A stretch of DNA of 64,000 nt from Amycolatopsis alkalitolerans. Lineage in GTDB: Bacteria > Actinomycetota > Actinomycetes > Mycobacteriales > Pseudonocardiaceae. Below the pieces are notes generated by a model that was not told the origin of the DNA, made no database searches, and saw nothing but the letters and a program-made list of their open reading frames with translations. Of this stretch, positions 18,002 to 27,328 are shown in pieces. The DNA lies in assembly GCF_006152065.1 (NCBI RefSeq), contig NZ_VDFW01000036.1, positions 1 to 64,000 on the forward strand, read 5' to 3'. Position 1 is the first letter of the stretch; every line of letters starts with the position of its first letter. The translations under genes and the position numbers were made by a program.

Positions 18002-18910
18002 GTGCAGCCGAAGTTCGAGGCGGAGAAGGTGGCCATTTCCGACACCGCGTTCTCGACCGCGCTGCGCACGGCGATCGCCCGCAGCGGCCTGAGCCTCGAC
18101 CGCCTGCAGGCCCGGCTCCAGGCGAACGGCATCCCGGTCAGCGTGACCGCGCTCAGCTACTGGCAGTCGGGCAAGCGCCAGCCGGAACGGCAGAGCTCGC
18201 TGTCGGCCGTGCGGGTGCTCGAAGACGTCCTCGGGCTCCGGCCGGGCGAGCTGCTGAGCCTGCTGCCCCCACCGCGCCCGCGCGGACACGCCCGGCGCCG
18301 GGCCGAGCCGGTGAACTTCCCGGTCGAGGCGCTGCGCGCGCTGCTCGAGCGCGTGGGCGCACCGCACGCGCTCGAGCAGCAGCACCGGCTCACCCTCGCC
18401 AGCCTGCACGACCGGTGCGAGATCGCGGCGGACGGCGGCCAGCGCTCGATGACGGCGCGGACGGTGTTCCGGTCCACTGCGGACGGTCAGGGCCGGTGGC
18501 TGCTCGTGTACGACCACGGCGGCGCCCAGACCGGTCCGCCCCGGTTGCACGCCCTGCGCAACTGCCGGGCCGGGCGGGTCGAGATCGATCTGGAGCACGG
18601 GCTGACGGCCGCGGAGCTGATCTTCGACCGGTCGATCGACCGCGGCGAGACGCACCTGATCGAGTACACGCTCACCAACGCCGGTCCGCCGTATCCGGAA
18701 TGCTCGAACACCTACTACCGCGAGTTCCGCCGCCCGGTCCGCGAGTACCTGCTGGAGATCCAGTTCGACGCGTCCCCCGAGCGGTGCTGGCAGTACGAGC
18801 GCGCCGGCGACACCGAGGACACCCGGGATCTGCGGCTGGATGCCGGCGGCGGGGTGCACGCCGTGGCACTGGACTTCGGGCCCGGCGTGTTCGGGATCGG
18901 CTGGCGGTGA
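18002..18910 (+). CDS. XRE-type helix-turn-helix regulator
   Basis: A 302-residue protein from a GTG with GAAGG upstream. The N-terminal domain (FSTALRTAIARSGLSLDRLQ, then VTALSYWQSGKRQPERQSSL) is a Cro/CI-like helix-turn-helix. The remaining 200 residues form an unclassified, beta-rich domain (ENTYYREFRRPVREYL-like text, then VHAVALDFGPGVFGIGW). It is divergent from the secreted protease across 125 bases and is a plausible local regulator. This architecture is frequent in Pseudonocardiaceae, but its signal is unknown. Confidence 0.75.
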   Translation: MQPKFEAEKVAISDTAFSTALRTAIARSGLSLDRLQARLQANGIPVSVTALSYWQSGKRQPERQSSLSAVRVLEDVLGLRPGELLSLLPPPRPRGHARRRAEPVNFPVEALRALLERVGAPHALEQQHRLTLASLHDRCEIAADGGQRSMTARTVFRSTADGQGRWLLVYDHGGAQTGPPRLHALRNCRAGRVEIDLEHGLTAAELIFDRSIDRGETHLIEYTLTNAGPPYPECSNTYYREFRRPVREYLLEIQFDASPERCWQYERAGDTEDTRDLRLDAGGGVHAVALDFGPGVFGIGWR

Positions 18911-18914
18911 CCGG

Positions 18915-20519
18915 CTACGCCAGTTCGTTCCGCAGCACCTTCCCCGTCGCGTTCCGCGGCAGCCGCTCCAGGAATTCCACATCCCGGGGCACCTTGTACC
19001 GGGCGAGGTTCGACTTCACGTAGTCCCGCACGACCTCGGCGCGCAGATCGCTGCCGCCGGCACGGACGATGAACGCCTTCAGCCGCTGCCCGAACTCCGC
19101 GTCGGGCACCCCGATCACCGCCGCTTCGAGCACGTCCGGTCGTTCCACCAGCAGGTTCTCCACCTCGACCGGGAACACGTTCTCCCCGCCCGACACGATC
19201 ATCTCGTCGTCGCGGCCGTCGATGAACAGCAAGCCGCCTTCGTCGAAATGCCCGACGTCGCCGGTCGAGAGGAGGCCGTCGATCAGCTCCTTGTTCCGCC
19301 CGTCCGTGTACCCCTGGAAGCTCAGCCCGCTCCCGACGAAGACCCTGCCCGTCACACCGGGGCGGGTGATCCGGCGCCCGTGCGCGTCGTACAGGGCGAC
19401 CCGGCAGCCGACCGGTGGCCGGCCGACGGTGCCGGGCGCCTTCCGCCAGTCCTCGGGCGTCGCGACGGTCGCGACCGCCACCTCGGTCGAGCCGTACAGG
19501 TTGTGGATCACGTCGCCGAACGCCTCGGTCGCGCGGTTGCCCAGGTCCGGCGACAGTGCCGAGCCCGCGAGGAAGATGATCCGCAGCGAGGAGGTGTCGT
19601 ACTTGCGCAGCACGTCCGGCCCGAGGTCGACGATCCGCTGCAGCATCGTCGGCACGAGGACGAGCGCGGTGCACCGGTTCTCCTCGACCCCCCGCAGCGT
19701 CTCCTCGGGGTCGAACCGGCGCCGCATCACGACCTTGCAGCCCAGCGCATACGACAGGATGAACTGCGAAACCCCGGTGCCGTGGAAGATCGGCGCGCCG
19801 AGGTACGTGCATTCCCCCGCCCGCAACGGGACCCGGTCCAGGAACTGCGCCGAGTCGAACAGCGAGGTGCGCTCGCGCGGGGCTCCCTTCGGCGTGCCGG
19901 TCGTACCGCTGGTGAGCAGCACGAACCCGCCACGCCGCTCCGGATAGGGCACCGGGCGGTCGTCGGTGCTCGCGATCAGCTCGTCCAGTACCGGGATGCC
20001 GTCCAGCACGTCGTCGGTGTCCACCCAGGCCAGGTAGCGCTCGACGCCGGCGGGGACGCCGGACAGCAGCTGGGTGAACTCCTGGTCGTAGATGAGTGCC
20101 GTCGCCTTCTCCCGCATGACTACGTCGGCCAGTTGCCCGCGGCCGAAACCGGTGTTCAGCAGGAGCAGGCGCACGCCCAGCTTGCCGGCGGCGCACATCG
20201 ACAACACCAGGCCGCGGTGGTCCCGGCACAGCGCGGCGACCACGGTGCCCGGCCGTATCCCCCGTGACTCCCACGCCCGCGCGAGCGCGTTCGACTGCAT
20301 ATCGAGCTGCTTGAACGTGAGCGGACCGCGGTCGTCGACGAGGCCGACCGCATGCGGGGCACGCCGGGCCGCGACCTGCGCGGCGGCCGCGAACGGGCCG
20401 ATCTTGCGCATCGCGACCAGGGCGAACAGGCCTTCGTCCACTCTCGGGAAGGGAATCAGGCCCGCCTTCCACATCACCTCGATGCTGCGAGCGGTTTCCG
20501 TCACCTTGCCGAGGAGCAT
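18915..20519 (-). CDS. acyl-CoA synthetase / AMP-dependent ligase
   Basis: A 534-residue ANL superfamily enzyme that activates a carboxylic acid with ATP and CoA. The P-loop is VLLTSGTTGTPKGAPRE, the A5 region is NLYGSTEVAVATVA, the hinge Asp is in FIDGRDDEMIVSGGENVFPV, and the catalytic Lys is in LPRNATGKVLRNEL. It resembles FadD-type proteins of actinomycetes. The substrate, probably a fatty or aromatic acid, is not evident. Its end lies four bases from the convergent XRE gene. Confidence 0.9.
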   Translation of the reverse strand: MLLGKVTETARSIEVMWKAGLIPFPRVDEGLFALVAMRKIGPFAAAAQVAARRAPHAVGLVDDRGPLTFKQLDMQSNALARAWESRGIRPGTVVAALCRDHRGLVLSMCAAGKLGVRLLLLNTGFGRGQLADVVMREKATALIYDQEFTQLLSGVPAGVERYLAWVDTDDVLDGIPVLDELIASTDDRPVPYPERRGGFVLLTSGTTGTPKGAPRERTSLFDSAQFLDRVPLRAGECTYLGAPIFHGTGVSQFILSYALGCKVVMRRRFDPEETLRGVEENRCTALVLVPTMLQRIVDLGPDVLRKYDTSSLRIIFLAGSALSPDLGNRATEAFGDVIHNLYGSTEVAVATVATPEDWRKAPGTVGRPPVGCRVALYDAHGRRITRPGVTGRVFVGSGLSFQGYTDGRNKELIDGLLSTGDVGHFDEGGLLFIDGRDDEMIVSGGENVFPVEVENLLVERPDVLEAAVIGVPDAEFGQRLKAFIVRAGGSDLRAEVVRDYVKSNLARYKVPRDVEFLERLPRNATGKVLRNELA

Positions 20520-20682
20520 GGCACCTCCGTTGGGCCGACCGCGGGAACGAACCTACCGGACAGTAGCGAAACACCGGCTATGTGGCCAGGGTCGCATCGA
20601 ATACTGCGGCGCGGAGCGTCTCCATGAGGGGTGGTGGTCGGGTGAGGGGCTGGCGGTCGGTACCTACGGGCAGAATCGTCTC

Positions 20683-22317
20683 GTGTACATCTTCGTCGGC
20701 CAGGAGGAGAACGGCAGCTATCCGGTGCTGGAACCCTCCGGTCGGCGCAGCGTCGACCTCGCCGGGCTCGCGGCGCTGGAGCAGGAGCACCAGCCGCGCT
20801 GGGTGTTCGCGTCGGTCGAGCGGCTGTACCCGGAACTGGTGCGCGGCGGCCTTCGGATCAGCCGCTGCCATGACCTGTCGCTCGCCGAGGGGCTGTTGCT
20901 GGCCTACGAGGGCAGCAGTGGTCCCCGTGGCCTGGCCGCCGCCTTCGCCAGGGCGAACGGGCTCGAGCCGCCGCCGGATGAGCCCGCGCACGCCGACTTG
21001 CAGCCGGCGCTGTTCGAGACTCGCGGATCGGGCCTGCCGGCCGGCGTCGCGGAGGTCGACGCGGCGAAGGCGGTGCTGGCCGAGCAGGAGCGGCGCATCG
21101 GCAAGAGCGAGCATCCGGACCGCCTGCGGTTGCTGATCGCGGCCGAGTCGGCGAGCGCGCTGGTAGCCGCCGAGATGACGCACGACGGGCTGCCGTGGCG
21201 GCCGGACATTCACGACGCCTTGCTGACGGAGATCCTCGGGCCGCGCGTGCCGGCCGGGCAACGGCCGAAGAAGCTGGTCGAACTCGCGGCGCGGGTGAGC
21301 GAGGCGTTCGGCGGCAAACCGGTCAACCCGGACAGTCCGGCTTCGATCGTCCGCGCGTTCAGCCGCGAGGGCATCTCGGTCGCCTCGGCGCGGGCGCATG
21401 TGCTGCGCGGCGTCGACCATCCGGCGGTGGGGCCGCTGATCGAGTACCGCGAGCTGTCGCGGCTGTACTCGGCGAACGGCTGGGCGTGGCTCGACGAGTG
21501 GGTGCGGGGTGGCCGGTTCCGTCCGGCGTGGGTGGTCGGCGGAGTGGTCTCGGGGCGCTGGGCCAGCCAGGGTGGCGGCGCGCTGCAGATCCCGAAGACG
21601 CTGCGGGTGTGCGTGCGCGCGGATCCGGGGTGGAAGCTCGTGGTCGCGGACGCGGCCCAGCTCGAACCGCGGATCCTGACCGCGCTGTCCGGGGACCGCC
21701 GGCTGGCGGAGGTGTCGGCGTCGACGGACCTGTATGCGCGACTGGCCGAGGCGATGTTCCCGGTGGCCGACGAGAAGTCGCGCGGCCGGGCGAAGATCGC
21801 GATGCTGTCGGCGATGTACGGTGGCACCGCGGGCGAAGCGTCCTCCCTGCTTGCCTTGCTGCGTCAGCGTTTCCCGGATGCAGTGTCCTATGTGGAGCGC
21901 GCGGCGCAGGCCGGTGAGCGTGGGGAGCGCGTGCGATCGCGGCTGGGCCGAACGTCGCCCGCGCCTTCGGAGGCGTGGCGGGCGCTGACCGGCGCCGCCG
22001 AGGACGACGGCCGCGCCCGCCAGGCGGCGCGGAACTGGGGCAGGTTCACGCGGAACTTCGTGGTCCAGGCGAGCGCGGCGGATTTCACCGCCGTGCTGCT
22101 CGCCACGCTGCGCCGCCGCCTGCCGGCGCCCGCGCACCTGGTCTTCTTCCAGCACGACGAGGTGATCGTGCACGCGCCGGACTCGATTGCCGGGCAGGTG
22201 CCCGCGCTGATCGAGTCCTCGGTCGCGGAGGCGTCCGCGCTGATGTTCGGCCCTTCGTGCCCGGTGCACTTCCCCATGCACACCGCCGTCGCCGACACCT
22301 ACGCCGACGCAAAATAA
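20683..22317 (+). CDS. bifunctional 3'-5' exonuclease/DNA polymerase (family A-like)
   Basis: A 544-residue protein starting at GTG 20683; open frame exists upstream but overlaps the fadD promoter. The N-terminal third is a degenerate exonuclease-like domain. The C-terminal half carries polymerase A motifs: motif A is VVADAAQLEPRILTALSGD (Asp and the steric-gate Glu kept, the usual DYSQIEL altered), motif B is RGRAKIAMLSAMYGG, and motif C is FFQHDEVIVHAP. This short PolA-like protein is an extra, actinobacterial polymerase distinct from PolA and of unclear cellular role, possibly in repair. Confidence 0.85.
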   Translation: MYIFVGQEENGSYPVLEPSGRRSVDLAGLAALEQEHQPRWVFASVERLYPELVRGGLRISRCHDLSLAEGLLLAYEGSSGPRGLAAAFARANGLEPPPDEPAHADLQPALFETRGSGLPAGVAEVDAAKAVLAEQERRIGKSEHPDRLRLLIAAESASALVAAEMTHDGLPWRPDIHDALLTEILGPRVPAGQRPKKLVELAARVSEAFGGKPVNPDSPASIVRAFSREGISVASARAHVLRGVDHPAVGPLIEYRELSRLYSANGWAWLDEWVRGGRFRPAWVVGGVVSGRWASQGGGALQIPKTLRVCVRADPGWKLVVADAAQLEPRILTALSGDRRLAEVSASTDLYARLAEAMFPVADEKSRGRAKIAMLSAMYGGTAGEASSLLALLRQRFPDAVSYVERAAQAGERGERVRSRLGRTSPAPSEAWRALTGAAEDDGRARQAARNWGRFTRNFVVQASAADFTAVLLATLRRRLPAPAHLVFFQHDEVIVHAPDSIAGQVPALIESSVAEASALMFGPSCPVHFPMHTAVADTYADAK

Positions 22318-22320
22318 CCC

Positions 22321-25300
22321 TCAGGCGGAGTCCAGGGCTTTGAGGACGCGTTTGAAGGAGACCGGGTGGGCGGTGCCGAGTGTTTGGGCGAAGTAGCTGA
22401 CCCGCAACTCCTCCAGCATCCAGCGCACGTCCTCCAGCGCCGGGCCCGGGCGCACGCCGGGCGGCAGCGCGTCGACCGCGCTCCGGTACTCGTCCCGCAG
22501 CCATTGCACGTCCTGCATCAGCTCGATGTCCTTCGCCGCCGCGTTGCCCAGTTTGTCGATCCGGCGCTCGATCGCCCGCAGGTAGCGAACGAGGTTCGGC
22601 AGGCGGTCGAAGCCCGTCTCGGTCACGAAACCGGGGAACACCAGGGAATCCAGCTGCTGCCTGATGTCCGCGAGGGATTCCGCGGGGCCTCGCGCGTCGG
22701 CCAGGCGGGCCTCCACGTCGTTGGCCGCGCGCAGGGTTCGCTCCACTTCGGACAGTACATCGAGGACAACGGGGTTCACGCCGCCGCGAACCTTCTCCAG
22801 GAGCACCGCGAACCCGGCTTCGTCCCAGACCGGGCCGCCGTTGTCGGCGATGAGCTTGTCCACCGCGCAGTTCACGCAGTCCTCGAGCAACCCAGCGACA
22901 CTGCCATGCGGATTCCGCCCGAGCACCAGCTTCGCGGAGTTGGACAGGTTGCGGCTGATGAACTTCATCGGTGACGGCAGGTTCAGCCGCAACAGCTTCC
23001 TCGTCCCGAGCCACATCTGCTGCCGCTGCTCGACGGGCGTGTCGAGCATCCGCACGGCCACCGTTTCGCCCTCGTCGACGAGCGCGGGAAACGCTTTCAC
23101 CTCGTGCCCTCGCCGGGTGCTCGCGAAGACCTGCGGCAGCTCACCGAACGCGGGCCTGGTGAGCCCCGCACGCTCGATACTATTCGCGGCCTTCGAGATC
23201 GTCGCCCGGACCTGACCGCTCAACTGCTGTTTCAGCGCCGCGAGATCCTTGTCCTCACGCAGTTTCCGGCCCTTCTCGTCCACCACGCGGAAGGTGACGC
23301 GAAGGTGATCGGGAACCTCGCCCCAGGCGTCCGGTGACACCGCCACCCCGCGCAGTTCCTCCAACTGCCCCGCCAGCACGTCGAGCAGCGGGCCGTCCGC
23401 CGGCGAAACCCGGGACAGGACGTACTTCGCGGTGTCCGGCGCGGGCACGAAGTTCCGCCGCAGCTGCTTCGGCAGGGCCTTGACCAGCGCGGTCACCAGC
23501 TCTTCACGAAGCCCCGGCACCTGCCAGTCGAACCCGTCGGTCGTGATCTGGTTCAACACCGGCAACGGGATGTGCGCCGTCACGCCGTCGGCGTCGGCGC
23601 CCGGCTCGAACTGGTAGGTCAGTGCCAACCGCTGCGAACCCTGCACCCACAGGTCGGGGTAGTCGGACTCGCGGACCTGCTCGGCGGAGGCGTTGATCAG
23701 CATGGCCTTCTCGAAGTTGAGCAGGTCCGGCTGAGCGCTCCGCTCCTTCTTCCACCAGCTGTCGAAATGCCGCCCCGACACCACTTCCTCGCCGACGCGC
23801 TGATCGTAGAACTCGAACAGTGTCTCGTCGTCGACCAGCAGATCCCGCCTCCGGGCCCGGTTCTCCAGATCCTCGACCTCGTCGAGCAGCGCCCGGTTCT
23901 CGGTGAAGAACCTGTGGTTGGTGTCCCAGTCGCCCTCGACCAGCGCGTGCCGGATGAACAGCTCGCGCGAGAGCTCCGGATAGATCCGGCCGTAGTTCAC
24001 CTTGCGGCTGGCCACGAGCGGCACGCCGTACAGCGTCACCCGCTCGTTGGCCATCACCGCGCCGCGTTTGCGCTCCCAATGCGGTTCGGAGTAGTTGCGC
24101 TTGACCAGATGCTGCGCGAGCGGCTCGACCCACTCTGGCTCGATCCGGGCGTTCACCCGCGCCCACAACCGGGACGTCTCGACCAGCTCGGCCGAAATCA
24201 GCCAGCGCGGCTGCTTCCGGAACAGCGCCGAACCCGGGAAGACCGCGAACCGCGCGCCGCGAGCGCCCAGGTAGTCACCCTTGTCCGGATCCTTCAAGCC
24301 GAGATGCGACAGCAGGCCCGCGATCAGGGACGTGTGCACGCGCTGCGGTTCCGCGGGCTCGTCGTTGAGCGTGATGCCGAGCGGTTTGGCCAGCTGCCGC
24401 AGCTGGCTGTAGATGTCCTGCCATTCACGCACGCGCAGGTAGTTGAGGAACTCCGCGCGGCACAGCTTGCGGAACTGGCTGTTCGAAAGCGCTTTCTGCT
24501 GCTCCCGCAGGTACTCCCACAGGTTGAGGTAGGCGAGGAAATCCGAGGTCTTGTCGGCGAAGCGGGCGTGCTGCTGGGCGGCCTCCTGCTTGTCCGCGGG
24601 CCGCTCGCGCGGGTCCTGAATGGACATTCCGGCTGCGATGATCATGACTTCGCGGGCACAGCCGTTCTTCGCGGCTTCGAGCACCATCCGGCCCAGCCGT
24701 GGGTCGACCGGCAGCTGCGCCAGGCCACGCCCGGTCTCGGTGAGCTTCCCGGACTCCAGCGCGCCCAGCTCCAGCAGCAGCTGCACGCCGTCGGTGATCT
24801 GGCGGCCGTCCGGTGGTTCGACGAACGGGAACGCCGCGATGTCACCGAGCCCTAGCGCGGTCATCTGCAGGATCACCGAAGCGAGGTTGGTGCGCAGGAT
24901 CTCCGGATCGGTGAACTCGGGCCGCGACTCGAAATCCGCTTCCGTGTACAGCCGGATGCAGATACCGTCGGAGGTGCGGCCACAACGGCCCTTGCGCTGG
25001 TTGGCCGAGGCCTGCGACACGGGCTCGATCGGCAGCCGCTGCACCTTGGTGCGGTGGCTGTAACGGGAGATCCGCGCCGTGCCCGGGTCGATGACGTACT
25101 TGATGCCCGGCACGGTGAGCGAGGTTTCGGCGACGTTCGTGGCCAGCACGATGCGCCGTCCGGTATGGCGCTGGAACACGCGATGCTGATCCCCGGCCGA
25201 CAATCGCGCGTACAGCGGGAGGATCTCCGTGTTCCGAAGGTCCCGTTTGGACAGTGCGTCCGCGGTGTCGCGGATCTCCCGCTCGCCGGAGAGGAACACC

Positions 25301-26169
25301 AGGATGTCGCCGGGCCCTTCGCCGCACAGCTCGTCGACGGCGTCGGAGATCGCCGTGACCTGATCCCGGTCTTCATCGGGCTGATCCGGATCGACGATCG
25401 GGCGGTAGCGGACCTCGACGGGATAGGTGCGCCCGGACACCTCGACGATCGGCGCGTTACCGAAGTGCTCCGCAAACCGCTCGGGGTCGATCGTCGCGGA
25501 GGTGATGATCACCTTGAGCTCGGGCCGGCGCGGCAGGAGCTGTTTGAGATAGCCGAGCAGGAAGTCGATGTTGAGGCTGCGCTCGTGCGCCTCGTCGATG
25601 ATCAGCGTGTCGTACTGGCGGAGCATCCGGTCGGTCTGGATCTCGGCGAGCAGGATGCCGTCGGTCATCACCTTGACCAGCGTGCCGTCGCCGCTGGTGT
25701 CGGTGAACCGGACCTTGTAGCCGACCGTCGAGCCCAGTTCCGTGCCCAGTTCGCTCGCGATGCGTTCGGCGACCGTGCGGGCGGCCAGCCGCCGGGGCTG
25801 CGTGTGCCCGATCTGACCGCGCACGCCGAGGCCCAGTTCGAGGCAGATCTTCGGCAGCTGAGTGGTCTTGCCCGATCCGGTCTCGCCGGCGACGATCACG
25901 ACCTGGTTGTCCCGGATCGCGGCCGCGAGATCGTCCTTGCGCCGGCTGACCGGCAGCTCCGCGGGGTACGTGATCTTCGGCCGGCTTTCGCGGCGCAGCC
26001 GCATACGCTGCTCCGCCGCTTCGACATCCGCCGCGATCTGCCGCGCCACGCGCTCGGGATCCCGAGCCTTGCGGGCACCCTCGAGCCGGCGGCGGAGCCG
26101 GTGCTCGTCGCGCAACATCAACTCGGGCAGCCTGGCCCGCAGTTCGGCAAGGGGGGATCGCGTGGACAT
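22321..26169 (-). CDS. hrpA: ATP-dependent RNA helicase HrpA
   Basis: A 1282-residue DEAH-box helicase. Walker A is VAGETGSGKTTQLPK, motif II is IIDEAHERSLN, motif III is VIITSATIDPE, and motif VI is QRKGRCGRTSDG. The HA2 and OB regions and the long HrpA-specific C-terminal half (DUF3418) follow, giving the full family length. In bacteria HrpA acts on stalled ribosomes and mRNA processing. The gene is intact over 3.8 kb, useful evidence that indels elsewhere in the window are not simply random sequence errors. Confidence 0.95.
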   Translation of the reverse strand: MSTRSPLAELRARLPELMLRDEHRLRRRLEGARKARDPERVARQIAADVEAAEQRMRLRRESRPKITYPAELPVSRRKDDLAAAIRDNQVVIVAGETGSGKTTQLPKICLELGLGVRGQIGHTQPRRLAARTVAERIASELGTELGSTVGYKVRFTDTSGDGTLVKVMTDGILLAEIQTDRMLRQYDTLIIDEAHERSLNIDFLLGYLKQLLPRRPELKVIITSATIDPERFAEHFGNAPIVEVSGRTYPVEVRYRPIVDPDQPDEDRDQVTAISDAVDELCGEGPGDILVFLSGEREIRDTADALSKRDLRNTEILPLYARLSAGDQHRVFQRHTGRRIVLATNVAETSLTVPGIKYVIDPGTARISRYSHRTKVQRLPIEPVSQASANQRKGRCGRTSDGICIRLYTEADFESRPEFTDPEILRTNLASVILQMTALGLGDIAAFPFVEPPDGRQITDGVQLLLELGALESGKLTETGRGLAQLPVDPRLGRMVLEAAKNGCAREVMIIAAGMSIQDPRERPADKQEAAQQHARFADKTSDFLAYLNLWEYLREQQKALSNSQFRKLCRAEFLNYLRVREWQDIYSQLRQLAKPLGITLNDEPAEPQRVHTSLIAGLLSHLGLKDPDKGDYLGARGARFAVFPGSALFRKQPRWLISAELVETSRLWARVNARIEPEWVEPLAQHLVKRNYSEPHWERKRGAVMANERVTLYGVPLVASRKVNYGRIYPELSRELFIRHALVEGDWDTNHRFFTENRALLDEVEDLENRARRRDLLVDDETLFEFYDQRVGEEVVSGRHFDSWWKKERSAQPDLLNFEKAMLINASAEQVRESDYPDLWVQGSQRLALTYQFEPGADADGVTAHIPLPVLNQITTDGFDWQVPGLREELVTALVKALPKQLRRNFVPAPDTAKYVLSRVSPADGPLLDVLAGQLEELRGVAVSPDAWGEVPDHLRVTFRVVDEKGRKLREDKDLAALKQQLSGQVRATISKAANSIERAGLTRPAFGELPQVFASTRRGHEVKAFPALVDEGETVAVRMLDTPVEQRQQMWLGTRKLLRLNLPSPMKFISRNLSNSAKLVLGRNPHGSVAGLLEDCVNCAVDKLIADNGGPVWDEAGFAVLLEKVRGGVNPVVLDVLSEVERTLRAANDVEARLADARGPAESLADIRQQLDSLVFPGFVTETGFDRLPNLVRYLRAIERRIDKLGNAAAKDIELMQDVQWLRDEYRSAVDALPPGVRPGPALEDVRWMLEELRVSYFAQTLGTAHPVSFKRVLKALDSA

Positions 26170-26200
26170 ACGGTCACCAGGATAGCGCCGCGTGATCGCA

Positions 26201-26432
26201 CTAGTGTTTCGTGATCTTGTTGTCTTTGCGCGCGGGTGTGTTTGTTCGCCAGGCTACTGAGTTGGCCCTTGGCGTCGCTGAGTTGGCTCGGGGCGTTATC
26301 GAGTTGGCCGGCCGCTGTCGCCTAGGGCAAAGTCAGCGACCGGACCAGCCAACTCGACACCGCAGCGGACAAACCCACCGACCCTACGGGCAAACACAGC
26401 AACGTAAACCGGACAGGATCACACGACACTAG
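26201..26432. repeat. possible miniature inverted-repeat element
   Basis: A 232-base stretch is bounded by CTAGTGT at the left and ACACTAG at the right. The first and last about 45 bases are imperfect inverted repeats of each other (GTGATC and TGTGTTTG blocks match). Inside, GAGTTGGC recurs at intervals of about 20 bases. It carries no plausible gene. It fills the gap between hrpA and the broken phosphotransferase. No second copy was seen in this window. Confidence 0.45.
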
Positions 26433-26441
26433 CCTGCGAAT

Positions 26442-27328
26442 ATGCCGGACCTCGCAGCCGACGCGGCGCGCCTCGGGTTGCCGCCGGTGGTCGCCACGGA
26501 GCGGCTGACCGGCGGTTATCGCGACGACAACACCAGGCTGGACTGCGCGGACGGCTCGCGGTACGTGCTCCGCCGGTACTCCCACGGCGACCGCGCCGAG
26601 GTCGAGGCCGCACTGGCGCGGCTGGTGTCCGGCGCGGTTCCGGTCGCATCCGTCGTCGCGGTGGAGCCGGGCCTGCTGGTCACCGAGTTCGTGCCAGGCA
26701 CGCCGGTGGACGTGCTGGTGCACGGATCCCGTCTCCCGAAGCGCGCCGACTCGGAGAGGAGGCCGGGCGCGTGCTGAAGGCGATCGGCACCTTCGAGTTC
26801 GCCCGGCCCGGCTTCTTCGAGGACGCCCGCCTCGACCCGTCCTGGCTGCCCGGCGAGCTGCCGGACTTCATTGCCACATGCCTGGAAACCATGGCGCCGG
26901 GCTGGAATCTCGACGCCGCCGAGCGGAAGCGTCTGCTCGCCCGCGCCGAACGCTACGCACCGCTCGTGGCCGCGGTGGCCGGAGCCGCGCGCCTCGTGCA
27001 TTCGGACTACAACCCGAAGAACCTCCTGGCGCGGCGCGAAGGCCGCGGCTGGCGCATCACCGCCGTACTCGACTGGGAGTTCGCCTTCAGCGGTTGCCCG
27101 CTCACCGACGTCGGCAACATGCTGCGGTTCGGGGACACGCCCTTCACCGATGGACTCGTCGACGGAGCCGAGCCGCTCCCCGCCGGCTGGCGCGAGACGG
27201 CCCGCGCGCTCGCGGATTTCCTGACCCGGCCGCCGCGGGAGCCCGCGCTGCGGGCCGTGCTCAGCTCCGCTGGAGAGCCGCCGGCGTCAGCTCACCGGGC
27301 GTCCGGTAACCGGCCAGGCCCAGCGTGA
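26442..27328 (+). pseudogene. aminoglycoside phosphotransferase-family kinase, frameshifted
   Basis: The first frame gives the N-lobe (RLTGGYRDDNTRLDCADGSR, GLLVTEFVPGTPVDVLVHG). A shift at about 26725 moves the reading to a second frame starting PSPEARRLGEEAGRVLKAIG. This continues with the catalytic loop RLVHSDYNPKNLLARREG (HxDxxxxN) and metal-binding VLDWEFAFSGCPLTDVGN. Rejoined it has normal APH/choline-kinase length. Its end overlaps the convergent oxidase gene by 68 bases, so the native stop may also be altered. The substrate is unknown. Confidence 0.75.

Noticed and set aside
26211..26432. Small protein gene in the gap after hrpA
   Set aside because: The 73-codon frame matches the inverted-repeat element exactly, has no ribosome site and reads as repeat-derived sequence.
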